From: Entrophospora sp. SA101
Lineage: Eukaryota > Glomeromycota > Glomeromycetes > Entrophosporales > Entrophosporaceae
NCBI GenBank assembly: GCA_958430865.1
Contig: CAUDNR010001753.1
Location: forward strand, 521 to 11,280
Direction: 5' to 3'
Length of the DNA: 10,760 nt
Shown here one piece after another: positions 1-8,070 of this stretch; position 1 is the first letter of the stretch; the number at the start of each line of letters is the position of its first letter. The translations under genes were made by a program, and so were the position numbers. Below the pieces are notes generated by a model that was given only the letters and a program-made list of their open reading frames with translations, was not told the origin of the DNA and did no database searches.

Positions 1-2
1 CG

Positions 3-187
3 TGTTACATTTCGCGTATTTAATTATTATTATGAAATACTATTTTTGACTTTAGACAACCCCAAAAACAATTTAGACGCCCATCTATATGTGTTACATA
101 TTGACATGTCCCCCACTTTAATTGAACAATAAAGTTTTTTACTTTAAAATTTACGTTACACGCATAAAAAATTAGTGTAACATTTCG
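3..187. repeat. TGTTACA-type repeat cluster, possible transposon end
   Basis: GTGTTACATTTCG at 3-15 recurs as GTGTAACATTTCG at 175-187 (12 of 13 identical, same orientation). TGTGTTACAT lies near 90-99. GTTACAC at 155-161 is exactly inverse to GTGTAAC at 175-181, forming a 7-bp stem. This looks like the subterminal end of a DNA element cut by the window edge, but no transposase is visible, so the class is unknown. Confidence 0.35.
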
Positions 188-822
188 AATGTCCATCATG
201 CTATATATATATTCTATATTTCACTCTATAGACTTCAATTAGAAATTTTCGAGGTCCTACTCAGGGCCCTAAAAAGTCAAATTTATTATTATTATTAGTT
301 TTTTTATTATTAAATATAATTGACAAAAAAAAATATTATATTAATATATTTTTTATTTAACAAGTAAATTTTAACAAGGAAAATTTTTTTGATTAATTAT
401 TTTAAGTAATGTAAAAATTAAAATTAAAAATAAAAATTGTTAAAGTATGTCAATATGCAAAGATTATGAAGTTTTTTGTCGTGATTATGGAAAATTAAGG
501 AAAGTCTAATTGTGTAAGTTTTTATTAAATAAATAGCAAAAATGATGCGGTAAAGATTACTGATGATATTAAGAAACTAAATGTGGAATGTGTATAGCGT
601 GAGGTGTTGTAGTTTTTTAATTTTGTTGGTTGATTAACAAGAAATTCTCTTATAAAATCAACTTTATATGATTGATTGATTGAATATTTCTTACAACAAA
701 TATTTTAAATCTCCTTGGCAAGCTATCTCCGATATAGAAAAATGGATATAGAAAAATGGAAATAAATAATAAACACAGAATCATTCTCCAAATAATTGTT
801 CTCAACTGCCACTACCATTCAT

Positions 823-898
823 TATTCTTACTATTGTTATCACTGTTGTTATTGTTGTTGTTGTTATTATCGCCATTATTACTATTATTATTATTATA
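823..898. repeat. TTR/TTA microsatellite
   Basis: The stretch is almost entirely TTG, TTA and ATT trinucleotides (runs such as TTGTTGTTGTTG). It causes a spurious poly-leucine open frame on the plus strand. Confidence 0.8.
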
Positions 899-1929
899 TC
901 GTTACTACTATACTATAATCAATACTCTAAAATCTATAAAAAGATAAATATTCATCTTTTCCAATAAATTATTTTGCTTCCTCCAAAAAATTTAAAATAA
1001 ATAAATAATAAAACATTATCTAAAAATATTAAATTAATAATAATAATCAAAAATACATAATAACTCAATATCCACAAATCTTCATTTTGTCTTTTTCCGA
1101 CTCTTCCAAATCATTATTGACTATCTCTTTACTTTGTCTATATTTTTAAGGCATAGTATGTTTTACAATTAATTAAAGAAGCCTCTATCATCGAGAGGAT
1201 TTATTATATGCGTGTGTGTTTTATGTTGATTAATTGAATTTTTTAAGAATGTAAAAAGAATTGTTGCGCAGAATATATTAAATATGAAGGAGGAAAGGGA
1301 GAAGAATCACCATGATGAATCCACAAACAAGCAAGCACGTTGAAAGACTATAAATGAGTGAATTACTTAAAGGAATGTGAATATATAACAAGCTATTATG
1401 TTTGAATGAAGATCGAACGAGTGAATGAGTGAGTGAATTATTAGCAGTTTAAAAGGAATGGATTGATTGATACATGGCGAGTTCTTCAAAATAATGGGGA
1501 TAAACGAATGACAAAACAATTGATCGTGAAATTTTGGTGGTTAAAAAAAGGGGGTTGAATATTTGCGCAACAAATAAATTAATGTTTGGAATACGTGATT
1601 TTATCTAAAATAGAAAAGAACGGGGTAAAACAATATACAATTAAATTTTTAAAAAATGATAATAATTAAAAAAAGTGCATGGGTTAAAATAAAATATTTA
1701 TATTTTAGAAAAAAAGGGTTTAAATATTTTTATGAAGGAAGACAAAAAATTTTTTCAATTAAGATAATTATGTACATATATAAAGTAAACCCAAGCACGA
1801 ATTTATAATAATGTCCATCCCATCAACCAAAAAAAATTAAAAACATTAATGATAAAAAATGATGATAAATTTTTGTTGATCAACAATCTATTATATGTAA
1901 ATATAATACTGTTTTTCCCTGATTTAGGA

Positions 1930-3677
1930 TTATATCCTCCATCTAGTACTAAAACGTGAAGTTGAATTGTTACGGGCAGGCTTACGAAGAAGTATGGATG
2001 CTGCATTATTTTTTTTTGTGCGCCATAATGTTAGACCGTTATTATTTTTGTTTAGTTGAGAGCTGTTTTTTTTAAGCTCTTCTTGTTGTAAATGTTCACT
2101 ACTTGTTGTTGTTGAAGTTGGTCTTGGAGAAGCAGATCTAGGTAATGTGGGTAATGTAGGAACCCTTGCAAGAGAACTGAGTGGGATTGTCATAGACTTT
2201 CTTGTTGAGGCGCGTTTTTGTAATTTCTGTTGGGGATTTAATAAATTTGAATTTTTATTATCATCATCGTTGCCGTCGTCATTGTTGTTTCCATCTGGTG
2301 ACGATAATCCAATCCCATTATTATTTGTATTTTCTTGTTGATTTGGATGTTTATATGGCTCAGTGCTAGGAGCAGTATTAGGTAATGCACAAAAAAGAAG
2401 ACATACACGTTCTTGTTCAGTATTCCAATGTGGACAACATAAACGATATTCCAAAGGAATTTGATTGTCACTTTTCTCAAAAAATTTGCCTCTTTTAACA
2501 AAACTTTCGAAATAAGGCCCCCCCACAGAAACTGCATTTTTTTGCACTGGCAAGATAATCCTTGAGAGCGTCAGTAGTATCTTCCAAAATAGGAATTTGA
2601 AGTCTAACAATGGTACGCGCAGCAAGTTCCATAAGCGATGGGGGTGAATGCTTAAGTTCATGTACAAATTCAGTTTTCAATGGACATCCATCAGTACGGA
2701 GTTTACGTAGATATTGAAGACGGCCAAGTTCTGCAGGTAAAACTGTGATTTGATTATTACGAATGTCTAGATTGATCAAAGTTTTTAATTGACCTATTTC
2801 TGGTGGTAATTCTATTAATCTATTATCCTCTAGGTATAACTGTTCAAGTTTTTTTAGTGAGCCGATTGAAGCCGGTATTGAAGTCAATTGATTTCCTGAC
2901 AAATTTATAACTTTCAATTTATCTAAAAATCCAATAGTGTCAGGAATTGATTTTAATTTATTTTTATGAAAATTAAGTGATACCAAACTTCTCATATATC
3001 CAATTTCAGCTGGTATTTCTGATAATTCATTACAACATCTATTTATTTATTAATAAAAAATATAATAACAATAATAATTATTATTGTTATTACAAATTAA
3101 TAGTTGTTTTATTATAAATTGATAATTGTCTTATTATAATAATTACTTACATTTGTAAACAAGTAGTTGTGTATAGAAAGCAAATATTAGGACTTAATTT
3201 AACTAAACCCCAACAACAAAATGTAATGGAATATAAATCTTGTATTTCACTGAATAATATAGCATTAAATGAGTTATTAGGATCGCATTCTTCAGGCAGT
3301 AGTCCTTTAACTCCATGGCAACAAGAATTTGATTCATGATCATGTGGACAAAGCCAACAAGTAATCTCGTCATCTTGTTTTATATCGTTATCAATAGTAG
3401 ATTCAGAAGAGATAGTATCGTTAGCCAAAGTATTTATAGAAGAAGTTTCTCCAGTCGGCGGTGGTGATATTATTGTGATGTCATTAGGTAAATTTTGTAT
3501 ATTATTGTTAAAGTCTTCGTTGAAAACTGATTCAGAATTAGTAGTTATGGATGAATGTACATTGTTACCTCTTATTATTGAAAGGCTAGTACTAGTTATA
3601 TGTTGTGTTTGTTGATGTTTTTTCGACACATAAGCGATAGGTAAACGACCTTGTTCTTTTGTTATTTGTGCTCCCAT
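1930..3677 (-). CDS. LRR protein with CxxC C-terminal segment, two exons, frameshift in exon 2
   Basis: Exon 1 is 3677-3151 and exon 2 is 3038-1930; the stop is TAA at 1932-1930. If one base of the G-run at 2524-2518 is ignored, the product is 544 residues. Residues 1-147 are low-complexity and polar. The start MGAQIT fits an N-myristoylation pattern (Gly2, Thr6), so membrane anchoring is possible. CWLC and CCHG near residues 107-121 give a Cys/His cluster. Leucine-rich repeats of 23 residues run from about 168 to 282 (for example LKKLEQLYLEDNRLIELP), preceded by a 20-residue repeat that lacks three residues. A CSFCGG motif starts at 344, followed in the second frame by PYFESF and RLCCPHWN, a possible metal-binding unit. 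The tail is rich in Asn, Ser and Thr. LRR domains usually bind other proteins; the partner is unknown. The start has G at +4 and is the first Met in frame. Whether the gene is functional depends on whether the frameshift is real. Confidence 0.82.
3039..3150 (-). other. Intron of the LRR gene (112 bp)
   Basis: On the minus strand the donor is AAAT|GTAAGT and the acceptor AAATAG|ATGTTG. Removing it joins exon 1 in phase 2 to exon 2 and completes a 23-residue LRR (..CLQI/CCNELSEIP..), which confirms the junction. Without splicing the frame stops directly at the donor. Confidence 0.9.
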
Positions 3678-4491
3678 GTTTAATTATTATTAAGCTTATC
3701 TCGTTACTTGTTAAAAATTTCTTTATTATTAATCTTGGGAGAAATGTTGAGTTGAATGAATGTCGAGATGAAAAAGGGAATAATATTCTTTTTTTAAAAC
3801 AATATATGAATGTGTTGAAAAGATGAAAAAAAGGATTTTGTTTACTGAAATAAATAATATATGTATATATTCTTCTTTCGTAGAACTAATTATTTGACTT
3901 TAAATTAATATTATGATAAATTATAAACCAATAATTAATTTCAATAAAAAGTAAAGTTATTAACAAAGAAATAAGCCTAATAATATTATTATTATTTTAG
4001 AAACAAAAAAAAATAAAAAATTTTTAAAAATAAAATAAAAAATATATTCTGTATAATAAATAATATAAATATAAATAATTGTATGCTTGTTAGGAGCAAA
4101 GATGTTTCAGAGTTAAGTTTTATATATTATATATAGAGAATATATAATAGAAATATAAAAAGGAAGTTTTGAGGTTATTATTAAGTATTATATATAAATA
4201 TGGAAAGGAAAGAAAAGTAAAAATATGGTAATAATAAATAACTATTATAATAATGAAAAGAAATTTTTTTTTTTGGATTTAATTTGCATTATTGTAAATG
4301 AAACCATTTATTTATTCGTACGTATATGTATTGTATTTGAAAAACGATTTTTAATAATTAAATTTGGTAAATTTGTATCACAAGTTTTTAATTACACAAA
4401 AATTAATTTCTAAAATAAAAAAATTACTATTATAACCATAATAAGGTGTTTTTGGTGCAAGTATGTGGCTCTTATTGTTTTCCGTAATATA
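3678..4491. other. Upstream region of the LRR gene, no supported gene
   Basis: Very AT-rich sequence with short TA-rich palindromes near 4125-4150. It should contain the promoter and 5' UTR of the minus-strand LRR gene, but no core element stands out from the background composition. An open frame at 4225-4413 (plus) is made of AT-rich codons, resembles nothing I recognise, and I do not call it a gene. Confidence 0.55.
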
Positions 4492-5070
4492 TTATAGGCC
4501 TCTGTCAATGACATCCACATAAATTTTCTTGTGGATCTGCAACATCATTTTGGATTCTATCTATAAGTGATATAATCTACTTGTACTCATTTCTATAACC
4601 CCATCACTTGAGCAATACCTACCTAGTTTGTGAAAGTTCATTCTTGGATCAAGAGAAATGTTATATTCTCTTCAACTGCTGAAAATTTAGGAGCTTGGTT
4701 AATTTCAAATGGTACAAGAATGCATATGGAATTTGTGGTATATTTTTTCTGATGTTTCCTCATTTGATCCAATACCATTGAGGAATGGAAATTTGTATCT
4801 TTTTCACTCCTATTCTCTTGACAGAATGAATGGCAATTGATTATATTTTGTCTTTTTTAGATCTAAATTTTAATTTAAAATTTTATTTTTTGCTACAATA
4901 TTTGAATTATAATTATTCAATAGGTCAATCATTGCTGCTTCTCTAATACTATAAGGAGTATCAAAAATCCATTGTCTAAATTTTCACATAAATATTATTT
5001 TTTTTATACCAATATTAATTGCTACTAAACATTTTAGAAAGCAGTGCTGATCTATTTTAATATGGCCAAG
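4492..5070 (-). pseudogene. Degenerate Fanzor/TnpB-like (OrfB, IS605/IS607-type) nuclease remnant
   Basis: Reading the minus strand, consecutive fragments in all three frames match the order of a TnpB/Fanzor protein. The frame through 4971 has WIFDTPYSIREAAMIDLL, like the conserved W..ETP..IR..A...L segment. A shifted frame from 4879 has FKLKFRSKKDK, a hallmark of the family, followed by a stop at 4843-4841 where QSI is usual, then SIAIHS. The third frame near 4727 has ICILVPFEINQAPKF, matching the strand before the first RuvC motif. The first frame then has ISLDPRMNF (Asp at 4650-4648, the expected RuvC-I acidic residue; DPR instead of the usual DPG) and DGVIEM...RLYHL. In-frame stops occur at 4872-4870, 4563-4561 and 4494-4492. 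RuvC-II, RuvC-III and the zinc ribbon are not visible, so the copy is truncated as well as frameshifted. Family members are RNA-guided DNA nucleases carried by transposons; this copy must be dead. Assignment is from remembered motifs, without a search. Confidence 0.72.
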
Positions 5071-5098
5071 TTATGATGAGTTTAAGATAAAGATGGCC

Positions 5099-5423
5099 CT
5101 GCAACTAGGAAGTTGCAACCAAAAAAATGTTGACATCTAATGCTGCAACTGCTGTAAGTTTACAATCGCTGCAACTGTCTGCAACCATATGTAATTGCCT
5201 GCAACCTCTAGTTGATCAGCTACTTCAATCACTATAAAACTAAATTTGTTTTTATCAAAAAAATTTTTTAATTAATGATTTTATTTAAAAACAATAAATC
5301 CCATTTTGCAGTTATGTGATTCCATTTTTGATACTAAATCATCATAACTATAGTTGCAGACAGTTGCAGAGGTTGCACAGTTTCAGGGGTTGAAGACAGT
5401 TTCAGGGGTTGCAGAGGTTGCAG
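5099..5423. repeat. Inverted clusters of CTGCAAC / GTTGCAG motifs
   Basis: The left arm has five CTGCAAC copies (from 5099, 5143, 5169, 5179 and 5199). The right arm has four exact inverse copies GTTGCAG (from 5353, 5363, 5408 and 5417). The longest exact match between arms is 17 bp: 5169-5185 against 5353-5369. The left arm also has its own hairpin (GCAACT-AGGA-AGTTGC, 5101-5116), and the right arm a 19-bp tandem duplication (CAGTTTCAGGGG at 5378 and 5397). Subterminal motif clusters of this kind are typical of transposase-binding regions of DNA transposons. No clear terminal repeat or target duplication was found. Confidence 0.55.
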
Positions 5424-5711
5424 AAAATGTGAAAACAGTTACAGACACTAACTTTAGTTTAAGAATAAATTAGAAGAATGGTTAAATATCAAACATCCAT
5501 ATCAAATATCTACCATTAGTTGAATAAATTCATTACAGGATTGCATCATAGTAAAAAAAATTTTTAGATGTTTCAGCTATATAGTAAAATTAAATTAAAT
5601 TATTCATTTTTAGTTGCTACAAAAAATGAATGTTTGCCATGCTATTTTTAAGATCTTTAATAATTGCCAACCTCAAATAAACAAACAACTGCAATTGATA
5701 TTTCTCAATAG

Positions 5712-5894
5712 AAAAATTCTGAAGAGTTAGATGAGTGTTTCAAAACATTATATGATGTTGCTAATGATGTTGACTATATAGATGCTATTGCAAGGATTTA
5801 CAATGAAGAACAATTACCTTCAAATATATTTCCTGATATTAAATGTTTACATAAAAAAAGAATTTATTTAATTTTGATAAAAATCAAAATCTAT
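5712..5894 (+). CDS. Unrecognised exon-like open frame (61 codons), probably a gene fragment
   Basis: The frame is open from just after TAG at 5709-5711 to TAA at 5895-5897 and has no ATG at its start. The composition looks protein-like (acidic and mixed residues, e.g. SEELDECFKTLYDV and EEQLPSNIFPDIKC) rather than the Lys/Asn/Ile noise of the surroundings. The preceding TTTCTCAATAG is a plausible 3' splice site, so it may be an internal or last exon of a lost gene. The last 12 codons are AT-rich and may be read-through. I do not recognise the protein, and no matching upstream exon is evident. Confidence 0.3.
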
Positions 5895-5899
5895 TAAAT

Positions 5900-6230
5900 G
5901 GCTTTTTTTTAAAGTACTTTTCTTATTACTAACTGGGTTTAAAAATGTTTGAATTAATATAAATTGGATGAATGAACCAAAAGGTGTGATCTATTCAGAC
6001 TCTTAAACTCTTGTCTGCAATGCTTCTCAAACCAATGTGAAACACTGGCACTGACCCTATATATAAATATTTAGGCACCACTACAATGTATTGAGCTTTG
6101 TAGAGATTAGCCAAAAACCATCATTGCCTTTTACTCAAACTAAAGTTAATAGTGTGAGTGTGCAATCCAAGTTTAGTTTATTAATGTGATTCATATTTAA
6201 AAGGTAATCCACTAGCTCTCTAGTGACTTT
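5900..6230. other. Non-coding stretch, no supported feature
   Basis: This is less AT-biased than the intergenic background (for example 6030-6180), which in such genomes often marks a repeat-derived segment. I find no open frame, terminal repeat or RNA gene in it. Confidence 0.4.
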
Positions 6231-6390
6231 AATTATGTTGGTTCTGGCCTTTGCCCCAAGATAATTAGAGATTTTCCCACTATATTATTACTGGCCTTTG
6301 CCTAATATAATGACCTTTTTATATTGTTCTGGCCACTGCCCAATATAACCTAGGCTTTCCTCTTATATATATATTGTTCTGGCCTTATAT
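6231..6390. repeat. Hairpin repeats with a shared CTGGCC loop
   Basis: Three to four imperfect copies of a stem-loop occur. Copy 1 (6231-6266) pairs AATTATGTTGG with CCAAGATAATT (10 of 11) around TTCTGGCCTTTGCC. Copy 2 (about 6281-6311) has AT-rich arms around CTGGCCTTTGCC. Copy 3 (6319-6348) pairs TTATATTG with CAATATAA perfectly around TTCTGGCCACTGCC. A partial fourth has ATTGTTCTGGCC at 6373-6384. The stem sequences differ between copies while pairing is kept. Confidence 0.5.
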
Positions 6391-6525
6391 AATTCTCTTT
6401 ATTATACACACAGATAGCTATTGAACACTGAATAATTACAAACCTATATACAAGTATGCTACTTGAGGCATCCCTACAAGCAAGGCTCTGAATGAATTGA
6501 ATTGAATTTTAGAGTTCTGTAGTCA

Positions 6526-6569
6526 ATTTGATTTGATTCGCGACTCAAATCAAATCAAATCAAATCAAA
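6526..6569. repeat. 30-bp near-palindrome centred on TCGCGA, then TCAAA repeats
   Basis: Around the centre 6540/6541, 14 of 15 base pairs are complementary (6526-6555). The right arm runs into about five TCAAA units up to 6569. Confidence 0.7.
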
Positions 6570-6658
6570 CCAGATTCCTAAATTTTTCTTAATATATTAA
6601 ATATAGTGAATCTCAATGTAGTGTACCTCAATTTAATGAATAATAACAGATTGAGGTT

Positions 6659-6685
6659 TAATAATAATAATAATAATAATATAAT
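6659..6685. repeat. AAT microsatellite
   Basis: A run of TAA/AAT trinucleotides follows a short inverted pair, ACCTCAAT at 6625-6632 and ATTGAGGT at 6650-6657. Confidence 0.7.
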
Positions 6686-6736
6686 AAAATTCTTCACAAT
6701 ATAACGGATTTCTTGATATAGTCACAATGGGGTCTG

Positions 6737-6892
6737 GGACACTTTACCAACACCCACTTTACCAACACCCACTTTACCAACAAGACACTTTACCAACAGG
6801 ACATTTACTGACAAGACACTTTACCAACAGGACACTTTACCAACAGGACATTTACTGACAAGACACTTTACCAACAGGACACTTTACTGACA
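6737..6892 (+). repeat. Ten tandem copies of a CACTTTACCAACA unit
   Basis: Units are 15-16 nt and alternate in a partly ordered way: GGACA..., CCCAC... twice, AGACA..., then mixtures with the shorter ATTTACTGACA form. Such an array fits expansion of a transposase-binding motif in one arm, since the other arm keeps only two copies. Confidence 0.8.
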
Positions 6893-6921
6893 ATCTAAGT
6901 AAAGTCAAACTTGACATAGAA

Positions 6922-7059
6922 ATGGTCTTGCGAGGAACACCACAACTCCCACAGAAACCACAAGATTGTGATCATGAAATACAGATTCAAACAGTATTAA
7001 ATGACCGTAATATTAGATCAACTATAAAGTTTCTTTGGGCATTGCCTATTTCATTTTAA
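6922..7059 (+). CDS. Small unrecognised open frame inside the repeat-ended element
   Basis: The frame starts with ATG at 6922, ends with TAA at 7057-7059 and encodes 45 residues. The same frame is open upstream to TGA at 6856-6858, running into the tandem repeats. Its composition (VLRGTPQLPQKPQDCDHEI, later TIKFLWALPISF) is more protein-like than the flanks. I do not recognise it. It could be a captured host gene fragment or chance. Confidence 0.22.
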   Translation: MVLRGTPQLPQKPQDCDHEIQIQTVLNDRNIRSTIKFLWALPISF

Positions 7060-7415
7060 AATTTTTTTGTTATTTTTTTAAAAAAATTTTTTTTTGTGTA
7101 CATATAAAAATAATAATAATTAATGTGCCACAAAAGTTTTTTGTAAATGATTGATAACATGAATATGCAAATTTTTATCAATTTCATCAGACAAAAAAAA
7201 TATATTACACATGTATCTATATTTTATTTTTATGAACTTGTTTTTGATGCAAAGTAAGGATAATAAGTGGTGTTATTAGTTAATTAATGGTTGATTTAAC
7301 TTGTTGTAAAAAACCAAATTTTTAGCTAGTTATCCAGGTCTTCACACAGTCCTTGGCAAATTGTTAACACAATACTTGTTGGTAAAGTGTCCTGTTGGTA
7401 AAGTGTCCAGGTCTG

Positions 7416-7978
7416 TCTTAATTAACCAACTCAGATTGCATGCTTGCAATATGCATAATCTCCAGGACTTTAAGCTACAAACTAATATGATTTTTTTTTA
7501 TGGTTATTATTATGTGTTAGAACAATTATTAAAAAATTCAAGTTCAAAAAAAATTAGCTTTACAAAAGATTGGCAATAGTATTCCATATCATTAATAAAG
7601 TAACTGATAAGATTTTAAATGAACCTAATCTTATTTAATTATCTTATGTATTTGTTGAGTGACCCAATTTTTTGTCAGGCCAATTTTTTTCTTAACACAC
7701 TATATATACCAAATTAAATATTATTTTTTATACAGCTAATGAAGACTTTGTAACAACATCCTATAAAAAATGCAAAGAGATTTACTTTTATCTATTTATT
7801 ATTTTATTACCTTACAAAACATCTATCTACTATAATCTGTTATCAGATCCACTTGCTTCAACTATTATTTATATGTTGGTGTCTTTAAGAACAAAATGTA
7901 CAATTCTTTTTAGTGGTTTGATTTATTTGATTTGTTAAAATTATAAAGATCTTGTATATACTAACAAAAAAATTTGTT
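7416..7978. other. Non-coding stretch downstream of the NIPA-like gene
   Basis: AT-rich and stop-rich in all frames. The plus-strand open frame at 7361-7579 begins inside the inverted repeat and has no coding character. No RNA gene or repeat array was seen. Confidence 0.5.
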
Positions 7979-7984
7979 TTTATT
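7979..7984 (-). terminator. Probable poly(A) signal AATAAA of the NIPA-like gene
   Basis: TTTATT on the plus strand reads AATAAA on the minus strand, about 87 bases after the stop codon at 8073-8071, a normal distance. In DNA this AT-rich the hexamer can arise by chance. Confidence 0.5.
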
Positions 7985-8070
7985 CATTCATGAAATTAAT
8001 TAATTAACCTCTACTAAGCTTACTCATCCTTTCTCATTCTCACAAAAAAGAGAGAATATATATAAAATTA

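Larger units (their letters stand above)
1..1929. other. AT-rich non-coding region, no supported gene
   Basis: Stops are dense in all six frames apart from low-complexity stretches. The only long open frame (756-947, plus) is leucine-rich because it reads through a TTR microsatellite, and has no other coding character. The part next to 1930 is the 3' flank of the minus-strand LRR gene and probably holds its 3' UTR; I found no exact AATAAA on that strand in the first 300 bases after the stop. Around 1350-1440 there is a GAGT/GAAT-rich stretch with no recognisable function. Confidence 0.6.
6737..7408. mobile_element. MITE-like element with repeated-unit inverted ends
   Basis: The left end (6737-6892) consists of ten 15-16-nt units of the type GGACACTTTACCAACA, with variants CCCACTTTACCAACA and GGACATTTACTGACA. 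The right end (7377-7408) has two exact units in inverse orientation. The outermost 15 bp are exact inverted repeats (6737-6751 and 7394-7408). Flanking 7-mers GGGTCTG (6730-6736) and AGGTCTG (7409-7415) match at six of seven positions and may be a target duplication. At about 672 bp and with no transposase it would be non-autonomous. The class is not assignable from these ends alone. Confidence 0.6.

Noticed and set aside
756..947. 63-residue open frame rich in leucine
   Set aside because: It is a translation of a TTR microsatellite, with no other coding signal.
2147..2341. Plus-strand open frame opposite the LRR gene
   Set aside because: It is antisense to the C-terminal exon, whose frame is supported by the protein content; this is a shadow frame.
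2518..2524. A tiny intron or programmed frameshift as the explanation for the LRR frame change
   Set aside because: No GT..AG pair nearby restores the frame, and no pausing structure is evident; a one-base homopolymer indel is the simplest explanation.
4225..4413. Plus-strand 62-codon open frame
   Set aside because: It is made of AT-rich codons (Ile, Asn, Lys, Phe, Tyr), with no recognisable motif and the same composition as the flanks.
6737..6892. CRISPR-like or telomere-like array
   Set aside because: Units are directly adjacent without spacers, they vary in sequence, and an inverted pair lies 500 bp away, which fits a transposon arm instead.
7361..7579. Plus-strand 72-codon open frame
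   Set aside because: Its first part is simply a translation of the right-hand inverted repeat units; the rest is AT-rich noise.
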